A DNA stretch of 64,000 nt from Streptomyces caeruleatus (GTDB lineage: Bacteria; Actinomycetota; Actinomycetes; Streptomycetales; Streptomycetaceae): assembly GCF_001514235.1 (NCBI RefSeq), contig NZ_KQ948933.1, positions 54,405-118,404 of the forward strand, read 5' to 3'. The notes beneath the pieces are model-generated. The model did not search any database. It was not told the origin of the DNA and saw only the letters and a program-made list of their open reading frames with translations. Each line of letters opens with the position of its first letter. The stretch's first letter is position 1. Below are positions 1 through 8,503 of the stretch, piece after piece. A program made the position numbers and the translations under genes.

Positions 1-514
1 CGCTCGCGCCCTCGACCTTGGCGCGCAGGCGCTTGCCCTTCTCGGTGGCCTGGTCGTTGAGCTCCTGCTGGAACTCGCGCATCCGCTGGAGCAGGTCCTC
101 GTCGTGGGCGGCGAGGATACGGGCGGCGAGCAGGCCCGCGTTGCGCGCGCCGGCGACGGAGACCGTGGCGACGGGGACGCCGGCCGGCATCTGCACGATG
201 GAGAGCAGCGAGTCCATGCCGTCGAGGTACTTCAGCGGGACCGGGACGCCGATGACCGGCAGCGGCGTCACCGAGGCCAGCATGCCGGGGAGGTGGGCGG
301 CGCCGCCGGCCCCGGCGATGATCACCTTCAGGCCCCGCTCGGCCGCCTGCTCGCCGTACGTGACCATCTCGCGCGGCATCCGGTGCGCGGAGACGACGTC
401 GACCTCGTACGCGATCTCGAACTCGTCGAGGGCCTGCGCGGCGGCCTCCATGACGGGCCAGTCGGAGTCCGACCCCATGACGATGCCCACGAGGGGGCCG
501 GCAGCGGTGCTCAT
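1..514 (-). CDS. purE: PurE, N5-carboxyaminoimidazole ribonucleotide mutase (partial, 3' end outside window)
   Basis: Catalyses N5-CAIR to CAIR in cytoplasmic de novo purine synthesis, the step after PurK. The minus-strand frame starts with ATG at 514 and reads MSTAAGPLVGIVMGSDSDWP, the classical PurE N-terminus with the GSDSD substrate-binding loop, followed by VSAHRMP (catalytic His region) and GAGGAAHLPGM. About 171 residues are visible, and the frame is still open at base 1, so only the extreme C-terminus should be missing. The ATG overlaps the purK stop in an ATGA arrangement, so translation is coupled to purK, which lies upstream. Family assignment is certain. Confidence 0.97.
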   Translation of the reverse strand, partial: MSTAAGPLVGIVMGSDSDWPVMEAAAQALDEFEIAYEVDVVSAHRMPREMVTYGEQAAERGLKVIIAGAGGAAHLPGMLASVTPLPVIGVPVPLKYLDGMDSLLSIVQMPAGVPVATVSVAGARNAGLLAARILAAHDEDLLQRMREFQQELNDQATEKGKRLRAKVEGAS

Positions 515-1671
515 TCGGTGATCGTGCCCTTCAGGTAGCCGGCTGCGTGACGTGCGCGCTCCAGCACGTCGTCCAGGTCGTCGCCGTAGGTGTTGACGTG
601 CCCGACCTTGCGGCCCGGCTTCACGTCCTTGCCGTACATGTGGATCTTCAGCTGGGGGTCGCGGGCCATGCAGTGCAGATACGCGGAGTACATGTCCGGG
701 TAGTCGCCGCCGAGGACGTTGACCATGACCGTCCACTTGGCCCGCGGGCGCGGGTCGCCGAGCGGGAGGTCGAGGACGGCCCGCACGTGGTTGGCGAACT
801 GGGACGTGATCGCGCCGTCCTGGGTCCAGTGCCCCGAGTTGTGCGGGCGCATCGCCAGCTCGTTGACGAGGATGCGGCCGTCGCGGGTCTGGAAGAGCTC
901 GACGGCGAGGTGGCCGACGACGTCCAGTTCCTTGGCGATCGTCAGGGCGAGCTCCTCGGCCTTGAGCGCGAGGGTCTCGTCGAGGTCGGGGGCGGGCGCG
1001 ATGACCGTGTCACAGACCCCGTTGACCTGCTGGGACTCGACCACGGGGTAGGCGACCGCCTGGCCGTGCGGGGAGCGGACGACGTTCGCCGCGAGTTCGC
1101 GGACGTAGTCGACCTTCTCCTCGGCGAGGACCGGGACGCCGGCGCGGAACGGGTCCTCGGCCTCCTCGGGCGAGTCGACGACCCACACGCCCTTGCCGTC
1201 GTAACCGCCGCGGACGGTCTTGAGGACGACCGGGAAGCCGCCGCCCTCGGCGCCCTCGGACAGGCCCTCGGCCGCGAAGGCGGCCACGTCCTGTGGATCG
1301 GTCACGATGCGGTGCCGTGGACACGGCACGCCGATCGCGTCGAGTCTCGCTCGCATCACGCCCTTGTCCTGGGCGTGCACGAGCGCGTCGGGGCCGGGGC
1401 GCACGGGGATGCCGTCCGCCTCCAGAGCCCTGAGGTGCTCGGTGGGTACGTGTTCGTGATCGAAGGTGATCACGTCGCAGCCCCTCGCGAACTCGCGGAG
1501 CGTGTCGAGGTCGCGATAGTCGCCGATGACGACATCGCTGACGACCTGCGCCGCGGAATCCTGAGGGGTGTCACTGAGAAGCTTGAACCTGATGCCCAAC
1601 GGGATGCCCGCCTCGTGTGTCATACGAGCGAGTTGGCCCCCGCCGACCATGCCGACTACCGGGAACGTCAC
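511..1671 (-). CDS. purK: PurK, N5-carboxyaminoimidazole ribonucleotide synthase
   Basis: ATP-grasp enzyme that carboxylates AIR with bicarbonate and ATP to give N5-CAIR, which PurE then rearranges. I chose the GTG at 1671 (VTFPVVGMVGGGQLARM), which puts the family's GGGQL nucleotide-fold motif at the N-terminus and gives 386 residues, the usual length. The open frame runs 50 codons further upstream but that part has no family character. ATP-grasp hallmarks include VLKTVRGGYDGKG and, near the C-terminus, VNELAMRPHNSGHWT. The stop overlaps the purE start (ATGA), making purK-purE a coupled pair. The diverging GtrA gene starts 176 bp away. Confidence 0.96.
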   Translation of the reverse strand: MTFPVVGMVGGGQLARMTHEAGIPLGIRFKLLSDTPQDSAAQVVSDVVIGDYRDLDTLREFARGCDVITFDHEHVPTEHLRALEADGIPVRPGPDALVHAQDKGVMRARLDAIGVPCPRHRIVTDPQDVAAFAAEGLSEGAEGGGFPVVLKTVRGGYDGKGVWVVDSPEEAEDPFRAGVPVLAEEKVDYVRELAANVVRSPHGQAVAYPVVESQQVNGVCDTVIAPAPDLDETLALKAEELALTIAKELDVVGHLAVELFQTRDGRILVNELAMRPHNSGHWTQDGAITSQFANHVRAVLDLPLGDPRPRAKWTVMVNVLGGDYPDMYSAYLHCMARDPQLKIHMYGKDVKPGRKVGHVNTYGDDLDDVLERARHAAGYLKGTITE

Positions 1672-1847
1672 GCCCCTAGGGTATCGGCCGCTCCGGGGCG
1701 ACCCTCTTACCGGACTTTTTCGGGCCTCTTCCCGTCCTATGTCCCGACCTATGAGCTCGTCCACAGGCAATCGACCAGGGGGGTGGTTAGCATGGCTGAG
1801 TTGACGGAAACCGACCGACAAATCGACCGACAGGAGCCTTCACGACC

Positions 1848-2405
1848 ATGGGACGTGGTTCCTCGGGGCTTCAATCGGCGCCTCCTGCGGTGCCTCGTAG
1901 TGCCGTACGGCAGCGCTTCGACCGGCTGGTGCGTGAGGTTGCCAAGTTCGGCGCGGTGGGTGGAGCGGGGCTTCTGGTCAATCTCCTCGTGTTCAACCTG
2001 GTGCGGCATGTGACCGATCTCCAGGTGGTGCGCGCGAGTGTCATCGCCACCGTCGTCGCGATCATCTTCAACTACCTCGGGTTCCGGTACTTCACGTACC
2101 GGGACCGGGACAAGAGCCGGCGTACCAAGGAACTGGGTCTGTTCCTGGTGTTCAGCGTGGTCGGTCTGGTCATCGAGAACGGTGTGCTGTACGCGGCGAC
2201 GTACGGTTTCGGCTGGGACAGCCCGCTGCAGAGCAACGTCTTCAAGTTCCTCGGTATCGGTGTGGCGACGCTGTTCCGGTTCTGGTCGTACCGGACGTGG
2301 GTGTTCCGGGCGTTGCCCGCGGAGGAGCCTGCGGCGGGCGCGGAATCGTTCCTGGAGCCCGGGCAGCGGGCTGAGAAGGCCCGCGTCCGCCAGCGCGTGG
2401 GCTGA
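1848..2405 (+). CDS. GtrA-family membrane protein
   Basis: A 185-residue integral membrane protein with about four hydrophobic segments. It opens with a short basic N-terminus, then FGAVGGAGLLVNLLVFNLV, a typical first GtrA helix, and shows the family feature YLGFRYFTYRD between helices 2 and 3. GtrA-like proteins are thought to help move lipid-linked sugars across the membrane for cell-surface glycan modification. The partner glycosyltransferase is not adjacent, so the substrate is unknown. The ATG at 1848 follows an AGGAG ribosome site about 11 bases upstream. It is transcribed away from purK, and downstream is a repeat-rich spacer. Confidence 0.88.
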   Translation: MGRGSSGLQSAPPAVPRSAVRQRFDRLVREVAKFGAVGGAGLLVNLLVFNLVRHVTDLQVVRASVIATVVAIIFNYLGFRYFTYRDRDKSRRTKELGLFLVFSVVGLVIENGVLYAATYGFGWDSPLQSNVFKFLGIGVATLFRFWSYRTWVFRALPAEEPAAGAESFLEPGQRAEKARVRQRVG

Positions 2406-3038
2406 CCCACCCTTTCCTCGCCCCCGCCGCCCCTACCCGCCCCATCCCCAGGGGCTCCGCCCCTTCGACCCCGGGGTCGACCTTCGGGTGCAGCCCGGCG
2501 GGGGCTGGTAGCGCCCACGCGACGGAGCCGCAAATCGACACAGCCCCGCGCCCCTTCTGGGGCTCCGCCCCCCAGACCCCGCTCCTCAAACGCCGGAGAG
2601 GCTGGATGTGCCGGGCCGGGGCTGGATCTTTCAGCCCGTCCGGCGTTTGAGGACGAGGCCCGCCGGCCCAGGCATTTTCAGCCCGTCCGCGTTGGAAGAC
2701 GAGTCTTTGCCGTCCCTAGCCCCCACCCACCCGCCAAGGGCGAGGCCTTTCAGCCCCTCCGGCGTTTGAGAACGAGTGCCCGCCGGCCCAGGCATTTTCA
2801 GCCCGCCCGGCGTTTGAGAACGAGTCCCGCCGGCCCCGGCATTTTCAGCCCGTCCGGCGTTTGAGGACGAGTCTTTGCCGTCCCTAGCCCCCACCCACCC
2901 GCAGGGGGCGAGGTTTTTTAGCCCGTCCGGCGTTTGAGGACGAGGCCCGGAGGGCCGACAGCGGGGGGCTGGGGGCGGAGCCCCCAGGGATGGGATGGGT
3001 AGGGGCGGCGGGGGCGAGAACCGTGGGTCTTCGCCCTG
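2406..3038. repeat. Repeat-dense spacer between convergent genes
   Basis: No gene is supported in these 633 bases between the GtrA gene and the histidine kinase. It holds seven copies of a 20-odd-base element with core CCGTCCGGCGTTTGAGGACG: one inverted near 2583-2602, then direct copies near 2629-2657, 2675-2703 (degenerate), 2748-2776, 2796-2824, 2843-2871 and 2914-2944. A longer block beginning AGTCTTTGCCGTCCCTAGCC occurs at about 2701 and again at about 2871, so part of the array is a 170-bp duplication. The two ends (2411-2465 and 2964-3025) carry one GC-rich element in opposite orientation, each directly after a gene's stop codon. A hairpin at 2964-2985 may terminate transcription. Confidence 0.85.
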
Positions 3039-4310
3039 TTACCGCACCGTCAGCCCCGAGTCCTGGCTCGGCTTCGGTGGTGGGGTGCGGGAGAGGAAGA
3101 GGGCCAGGACCGGGGGGTTGGTCTGGAGCATTTCCAGGCGGCCGCCGTCCGCTTCGGCGAGGTCGCGGGCGACCGCGAGACCGATGCCGGTGGAGTTGCG
3201 GCCACTGATGGCACGCTCGAAGATGCGGGCCCCGAGGTCGGCGGGGATGCCGGGCCCCTCGTCCGTGACCTCGATGACCGCTTGGTTGCCGGTGACACGG
3301 GTACGCAGGGCCACCGTGCCGCCGCCGTGCATGAGGGAGTTCTCGATCAGCGCGGCGAGAACCTGGGCGACCGCGCCCGGCGTACCGACCGCCTCCAGAT
3401 GACGCTTGCCCGAGCTGACGATCGCACGGCCGACGCTGCGGTAGGCGGGACGCCACTCGGCCAGCTGCTGCTGGATGACCTCGTCGAGGTCGAAGGTGAC
3501 GGCGGAGCCGTTGCGGGGGTCGCGGGAGTTGGTGAGGAGGCGTTCGACCACGTCCGTGAGGCGTTCCACCTGGGTCAGGGCGATCGTCGCCTCCTCCTTC
3601 ACCGTGTCGGGATCGTCGGTGAGGGTGATCTCCTCCAGCCGCATGGAGAGCGCAGTGAGCGGGGTCCGGAGCTGGTGGGAGGCGTCCGCGGCCAGCCGGC
3701 GTTCCGCCGTGAGCATGCGGGCGATGCGCTCGGCGGAGGAGTCGAGGACGTCGGCCACGCGGTCCAGCTCATGGACGCCGTACCGCTTGTGGCGGGGCCG
3801 TGGGTCGCCCGAGCCGAGGCGCTCCGCCGTCTCCGCGAGGTCGGTGAGCGGGGAGGCGAGCCGGTTGGCCTGGCGCACCGCCAGCAGCACCGCCGCGATC
3901 ACCGCCAGCAACGCCACCGCCCCGATGATCAGCAACGTACGGCCGACCTCGCGCGTCACCGACGAGCGCGGCTCCTGCACGGTGACCGTCTCGCCCTCCT
4001 CGCCCGTCTCGTGGGCGCTGATGACGTCCCCGGTGGGCTTGGTGCCGACCTCGATCACGGGCTTGCCCGGGATGCGGATCTCGGCGTAACGATCCCCCTG
4101 GATCTGGTCGCGCAACGCCGAGGCGTTCACGGTCTGGTCCCCGAGGAGCCGGGTGTCCACGATGCTGGCCAGCCGCACCGCCTCGGTGTCCACCCGCTCC
4201 TGGGCGGTGCTGGTGATCGTCCGCGTCTCGACAATGACGAGGGACACGCCGAAGACGGCGATCACGACGAGAACTACGGCGAGGGTGGACTGGATCAGTC
4301 GGCGGCGCAT
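3039..4310 (-). CDS. Two-component sensor histidine kinase
   Basis: A 423-residue membrane kinase. TM1 is at about residues 6-27, an extracytoplasmic sensor loop of about 95 residues follows, TM2 is at 123-145, then a HAMP linker, and a HisKA dimerisation helix with the phospho-acceptor His212 in SHQLRTPLTAL. The HATPase_c domain shows the N-box ALIENSLMHGG, the G1 box VTDEGPGIP and the G2 region STGIGLAVARDLAEADGG. It lies 59 bp after the OmpR-type response regulator at 4370-5050, its obvious partner, and both are read on the minus strand. The signal sensed cannot be inferred: the sensor loop resembles no domain I recognise. Confidence 0.94.
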   Translation of the reverse strand: MRRRLIQSTLAVVLVVIAVFGVSLVIVETRTITSTAQERVDTEAVRLASIVDTRLLGDQTVNASALRDQIQGDRYAEIRIPGKPVIEVGTKPTGDVISAHETGEEGETVTVQEPRSSVTREVGRTLLIIGAVALLAVIAAVLLAVRQANRLASPLTDLAETAERLGSGDPRPRHKRYGVHELDRVADVLDSSAERIARMLTAERRLAADASHQLRTPLTALSMRLEEITLTDDPDTVKEEATIALTQVERLTDVVERLLTNSRDPRNGSAVTFDLDEVIQQQLAEWRPAYRSVGRAIVSSGKRHLEAVGTPGAVAQVLAALIENSLMHGGGTVALRTRVTGNQAVIEVTDEGPGIPADLGARIFERAISGRNSTGIGLAVARDLAEADGGRLEMLQTNPPVLALFLSRTPPPKPSQDSGLTVR

Positions 4311-4369
4311 GTCCTGTTATCTGTCTGTACGGCTCACGTGGCGGGACGGGCCCGATGCCCGACGGCCCG

Positions 4370-5050
4370 TCAGCTCTTCTCGAAGCGGAAGCCGACGCCC
4401 CGCACCGTCGCGATGTAGCGAGGGTTGGCCGCGTCGTCGCCCAACTTCTTACGCAGCCAGGAGATATGCATGTCGAGCGTCTTGGTCGACGACCACCACG
4501 TCGTGTCCCAGACCTCGCGCATCAGCTGGTCCCGGGTGACGACCCGCCCCGCGTCGCGCACGAGCACCCGCAGCAGGTCGAACTCCTTTGCCGTGAGCTG
4601 GAGTTCCTCGTCGCCCATCCACGCCCGGTGCGACTCGACGTCGATACGGACGCCGTGGGTGGCCGGCGGCTGCTGGGGCTCGGCGGCACCGCGCCGCAGC
4701 AGGGCCCGGACCCGGGCCAGCAGCTCGGCGAGCCGGAACGGCTTGGTCACGTAGTCGTCGGCGCCCGCGTCCAGGCCGACCACGGTGTCCACCTCGTCGG
4801 CACGCGCGGTCAGGATGAGGATCGGCACGGCGGTGTGGCCCTCGGCGCGCAGTCGACGGGCGACCTCAAGGCCGTCCATCCCGGGCAGACCGAGGTCCAG
4901 TACGACCAGGTCGATCCCGCCCTGATTTCCGGCGTCGAGTGCGGAGGGGCCGTCCTCCCGCACCTCGACCTCGTACCCTTCCCGGCGCAGTGCGCGGGCC
5001 AGCGGCTCCGAAATGGACGCGTCGTCCTCGGCGAGCAGTACACGGGTCAT
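4370..5050 (-). CDS. OmpR/PhoB-type response regulator
   Basis: A 226-residue regulator with receiver and winged-helix domains. It starts MTRVLLAEDD (acidic pocket), has the phospho-acceptor Asp52 in LVVLDLGLPG, the conserved Thr in LILTARAD and the Lys in VTKPFRLAEL. The C-terminal DNA-binding domain contains LTAKEFDLLRVL and TLDMHISWLRKKLG, ending in VRGVGFRFE. I placed the start at 5050; the 16 upstream in-frame codons lack family similarity. There is no Shine-Dalgarno before this ATG, but a TACCAT hexamer sits six bases upstream, the spacing seen for leaderless Streptomyces transcripts. It is cotranscribed with the kinase gene that follows. Confidence 0.95.
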   Translation of the reverse strand: MTRVLLAEDDASISEPLARALRREGYEVEVREDGPSALDAGNQGGIDLVVLDLGLPGMDGLEVARRLRAEGHTAVPILILTARADEVDTVVGLDAGADDYVTKPFRLAELLARVRALLRRGAAEPQQPPATHGVRIDVESHRAWMGDEELQLTAKEFDLLRVLVRDAGRVVTRDQLMREVWDTTWWSSTKTLDMHISWLRKKLGDDAANPRYIATVRGVGFRFEKS

Positions 5051-5537
5051 GAGCTGATGGTAGTCCGCCCGCGACAGGAGCTGGGGTGCGATCGGCACCT
5101 TGATTCTTACTCGCCTTTGGCGAGTCTCTTACCCTTGGGCGCTGTGGTACAGACCTATGCCACGAAGTGCGATTCTGGAATCGACCTTGGAAAGGGTGCC
5201 CGCGGTTCCGTCGACACCTGTGATGCCTGTCTCAAGTCCTTCCATATCCGGCACTGTCGTGACGTATGGTGAATCTACGCCTGTAGCACTGCGGCGGCCT
5301 TCGGCGGCACTTGACGCTGAGGGTCTCTTTTATGTGCGGACTGAAACCGAACGACCTGTGGCCGGGCCCCCGAAGGCGGGGGCGTGGATCCCGGCGGTCG
5401 CCGTCCTCCGCTTCGCGATCCGAAGCGGACTCCCCTCGGGCGTGGGGCGGGCGGCCGTAGCCGCCGGTGCCGGCCGCCCCCCACAGGGCGCGCGACCGTT
5501 CTGCGTCGATGCGCGTCCCGACCAGCAAGGATCGACC
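5051..5537. promoter_or_regulatory. Long divergent spacer with structured leader before the peptide transporter
   Basis: 487 bases between the response regulator and the POT transporter. The plus-strand frame here is open (start near 5100), but its residues have no transporter character, so I treat it as leader. Two strong hairpins are visible: GCCCCC-GAA-GGCGGGGGC at about 5369-5387, and a 9-bp stem TCCGCTTCG/CGAAGCGGA at 5407-5429 with a 5-base loop. The less GC-rich half near 5101-5340 should contain the transporter promoter. I could not match the leader to a known riboswitch class. Confidence 0.45.
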
Positions 5538-7034
5538 ATGGCGTCCAGCCTGACGAAGGACTCGGCAGCCCCGGGCACCCCCGGCATCGAGAAGACCTTC
5601 TTCGGCCACCCCCGCGGACTGGCCACCCTCTTCATGACCGAGATGTGGGAGCGTTTCTCCTACTACGGCATGAGGGCTCTGCTCCCGCTGTACCTGGTCG
5701 CTCCGGGCGGCCTGCACCTGAACGCGGCGACGGCGACCGCGATCTACTCGGTGTACGTCTCGCTCGTCTACCTGCTCACCCTGCCGGGCGGCTGGTTCGC
5801 GGACCGGGTTCTCGGCCCGCGCAAGACGGTGGCCGTGGCCGGTGCGGTCATCATGCTCGGCCATCTGACCCTGGCCCTGCCCTGGTCCGGCAGCTTCTTC
5901 GCCGGTCTCGGCCTGGTCGCGATCGGTTCCGGTCTGCTGAAGGCCAACATCTCGACGATGGTCGGCCACCTCTACAACGGCCCGCAGGACCCGCGCCGCG
6001 ACGGTGGCTTCACGATCTTCTACATCGGCATCAACCTCGGCGCCTTCGCCGCCCCGCTGGTCATCGGCACCATCGGCGAGAACGTCAGCTGGCACCTGGG
6101 CTTCGCGCTCGCCGCGCTGGGCATGGCGCTGGGTCTGGCCCAGTTCCTGCTCGGCAGCCGTCATCTGAGCTCGCGTTCGGACGTCGTCCCGACCCCGCTG
6201 ACCGCCGAGCAGAAGGCGGCGACGCTGCGCAAGGCGGGCTTCTGGGCGGCCGTGGCGATCGTGTTCTACGCCATCGTCGGCTTCTCCGGCGTCTACACGC
6301 TGAACTGGCTGCTGGTCCCGATCACCATCGCCGGCCTGGTCATCCCCGTCATGGTCATCGGCCGTATGAAGCGGGACAAGGAGCTGGACCGCGGCGAGCA
6401 GTCGAAGCTGACGGCGTACATCTGGTTCTTCGTCGCCGCCGCCGTGTTCTGGATGATCTACGACCAGGGCGGCTCGACGGTGTCGCTGTTCGCCGAGTCC
6501 TCCGCGGACAACTCCGTCTTCGGCTGGGAGTTCCCGGTCTCCTGGTACCAGTCGGTCAACCCGGTCATGATCATGGCACTGGCGCCGGTCTTCGCCTGGG
6601 CGTGGCTGGCGCTGGCCCGGCGCGGCAAGGAGCCGAGCACCGCGACGAAGTTCGCGATGGGCCTGCTCCTGGTCGGCGCGTCCTTCTTCCTCTTCCTGGC
6701 CCCGCTGTCGATCGCCGAGGGCGGTCACAAGGCGGCCGCGCTGTGGCTGGCGGGCGTCTACTTCGTCCAGACCGTCGGTGAGCTGATGGTGTCCCCGGTC
6801 GGCCTCTCGGTCACCACGAAGATGGCCCCCGCCAAGTACGCCTCCCAGATGATGGGTGTCTGGTTCCTGGCCGTCACCGCGGGTGACGCCACCACCGGTC
6901 TGCTCTCCATCGCCGGTGTCGACCTGAACAAGACGGGCATCGTCGCCTTGCAGGCCGTGCTCGCCGTGGTCGCCGGTTTCGCGGTGTGGATGTACCGCAA
7001 GAAGGTCAAGGAGCTCATGGGCAGCGTCAACTGA
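5538..7034 (+). CDS. POT/PTR-family proton-dependent oligopeptide transporter
   Basis: A 498-residue major-facilitator protein with about 14 hydrophobic segments that imports di- and tripeptides with protons across the cytoplasmic membrane. Family signatures are EMWERFSYYGMRALL in helix 1 (the ExxERFxYY proton-coupling motif), GGWFADRVLGPRKT in the first cytoplasmic loop and FTIFYIGINLGAF (the PTR2 signature). The ATG at 5538 has AAGGA seven bases before it, and the protein then has the usual length of about 500 residues. It is preceded by a long structured leader and followed by a strong bidirectional terminator. It diverges from the two-component pair, which might control it. Confidence 0.95.
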   Translation: MASSLTKDSAAPGTPGIEKTFFGHPRGLATLFMTEMWERFSYYGMRALLPLYLVAPGGLHLNAATATAIYSVYVSLVYLLTLPGGWFADRVLGPRKTVAVAGAVIMLGHLTLALPWSGSFFAGLGLVAIGSGLLKANISTMVGHLYNGPQDPRRDGGFTIFYIGINLGAFAAPLVIGTIGENVSWHLGFALAALGMALGLAQFLLGSRHLSSRSDVVPTPLTAEQKAATLRKAGFWAAVAIVFYAIVGFSGVYTLNWLLVPITIAGLVIPVMVIGRMKRDKELDRGEQSKLTAYIWFFVAAAVFWMIYDQGGSTVSLFAESSADNSVFGWEFPVSWYQSVNPVMIMALAPVFAWAWLALARRGKEPSTATKFAMGLLLVGASFFLFLAPLSIAEGGHKAAALWLAGVYFVQTVGELMVSPVGLSVTTKMAPAKYASQMMGVWFLAVTAGDATTGLLSIAGVDLNKTGIVALQAVLAVVAGFAVWMYRKKVKELMGSVN

Positions 7035-7055
7035 CGTCCGCTCAACGGGCTTGTA

Positions 7056-7093
7056 CGGAGGGCCACCGCGTCACGGCGCGCGGTGGCCCTCCG
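7056..7093. terminator. Bidirectional hairpin terminator
   Basis: A perfect 15-bp inverted repeat CGGAGGGCCACCGCG/CGCGGTGGCCCTCCG with an 8-base loop lies between the convergent stops of the POT transporter (7034) and the surface-protein operon (7112). There is no T tract, as is common in Streptomyces. Confidence 0.85.
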
Positions 7094-7111
7094 GCGTTGT
7101 GGGGCCGCAGG

Positions 7112-8503
7112 TCAGCGCAGTCCCCGCCTGGGCATGAACGTGAACACCGCGCCGCCCAGCAGCAGTGCCGTTCCCGCCACCAGGCCCAGGGCCTTCAGGG
7201 AGCCCTGGTCCTCCGCTCCCGTGGCCGCCAGGCCGCCGTCGGTCGACGAACCGCCCGCGGAGCCGCCCGCCGAACCGCCGGTCGAACCGCCGGTCGAGCC
7301 GCCGCCGGACGCGCCGCTCGCCTGCTCGGTCGTGTCCAGGGTCAGGGAGACCTCCGACTTGGCCGGGGTGCAGGTCGTCGTCGTGCCCAGGGCCTCGATC
7401 GTGAGGACGCCCGGGGAGAGCGTGGACTCGCCGCTCGCGCCCGGCTTGTAGGTGCCCGTGAGGTCGGGGATCTCGATCGGGTCGCCCGACTTGATGGGCT
7501 CGGAGTTGGTCGGGCCCTCGACGTGGACGGTGCCCTTGTCGGCGCCGCCCAGGGCGACCTCCATCGACGGCTTGACGGAGTCCTTGGGGATGTCGGCGGG
7601 GCTGTCCATCACCGACTTCTTGAACTGGACCGTCAGGTCGAAGCTCCCGCCGTTCCGCTTGGCGTCGATCTGGACCGGCGAGGTCGCCTCCTTGTCGCCG
7701 ATCGGCGTCTTGCACTCGTAGGGGACCTGGACCTCCTTGCCTGTGAAGTCGGTCTGCCCGCCGTCCCCGCCTCCGGTGCTCGTCCCGCCGTCGTCCCCGC
7801 CCGTCTCGGTCTCACTCGGCGTGGGGGTCGGGCTCGACGACCCCGTCGGCAGATCGGTCGGCAGGCCCGTCGGCAGCGTCGGAACGACCGTCGGCTGACC
7901 TCCCGTGGTGCCGCCCGAACCCCCGCTCCCGTCCGTCACCTTGATCGTGGCCGCCGGCTTCACCGTCTCCTTCGGCGCGCACTTGGTGTCGGTGGAGATC
8001 GGCTTGTTGACGTTGATGTTGTACGCGTCCGGGGTCAGCGACACCTCGCCCGGTGCCGTCAGTTTGAGCTTGCCCTTCATGTCGGACAGCTTCATGTCGG
8101 TGTTCTTCGGGATGGGCGGGTTCTCCCGTGGACCCTGCATGGCGACGGCGGCCGTCTGCGCGCCGGCCGCCTTCAGGGTTCCCGTCGGCTGGACGGTGTT
8201 GGCCGCCAGGTCGAGGATGTTCGGGTTCTTGGACGCCGCCTGCACGAACTTCCAGACGATCTCCACCTCGTCGCCGACCTTCGCCTCGGCGGGCGCGGTG
8301 ATCTCCACCTTGGTGGTGCCCTGGACCGGCGGCAGCCCGGAGATCGCGGGCGGGATGCACTCGGTCGCGTACGCCACCTCGGCCGCCTGCGCGGGCGCCG
8401 CGGCCACGCCGAGCAGCACGCCCGCGCCGCCGAGCATCAGGGCGGCGCCCGCCGCGGTCGCTCTCCGAGGACGTACCGGTGTGACTCTCCTTGGCTTGCT
8501 CAC
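7112..8503 (-). CDS. Exported two-domain surface protein with LAATG sorting signal
   Basis: A 463-residue exported protein starting with GTG at 8503, which overlaps the previous stop in GTGA and is preceded by GGAAGGGA. Residues 1-40 form a signal peptide ending APAQA. Domain A (about 41-205) begins with a cysteine-containing strand YATECIPP. A Pro/Thr/Ser/Gly linker follows at about 206-265. Domain B (about 266-400) starts VPYECKTPIGDKEATSP and ends IEALGTTTTCTP; it closely resembles the single domain of the protein at 10573-11259, and domain A is a diverged copy. A Gly/Ser-rich stalk leads to LAATG at residue 425, a hydrophobic helix and an RR tail, the layout of a class E (LAxTG) sortase substrate. 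Function is unknown; the domain may be related to DUF6801, which I cannot confirm. Confidence 0.85.
   Translation of the reverse strand: MSKPRRVTPVRPRRATAAGAALMLGGAGVLLGVAAAPAQAAEVAYATECIPPAISGLPPVQGTTKVEITAPAEAKVGDEVEIVWKFVQAASKNPNILDLAANTVQPTGTLKAAGAQTAAVAMQGPRENPPIPKNTDMKLSDMKGKLKLTAPGEVSLTPDAYNINVNKPISTDTKCAPKETVKPAATIKVTDGSGGSGGTTGGQPTVVPTLPTGLPTDLPTGSSSPTPTPSETETGGDDGGTSTGGGDGGQTDFTGKEVQVPYECKTPIGDKEATSPVQIDAKRNGGSFDLTVQFKKSVMDSPADIPKDSVKPSMEVALGGADKGTVHVEGPTNSEPIKSGDPIEIPDLTGTYKPGASGESTLSPGVLTIEALGTTTTCTPAKSEVSLTLDTTEQASGASGGGSTGGSTGGSAGGSAGGSSTDGGLAATGAEDQGSLKALGLVAGTALLLGGAVFTFMPRRGLR

Noticed and set aside
2583..2944. CRISPR-like array of regular repeats
   Set aside because: Units are imperfect, spacers are themselves repeated and of uneven length, and no cas genes are near. 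The element is a dispersed Streptomyces intergenic repeat.
5100..5537. Longer N-terminus for the POT transporter
   Set aside because: The upstream in-frame residues lack membrane or family character. The ATG at 5538 has a good ribosome site and gives normal length.
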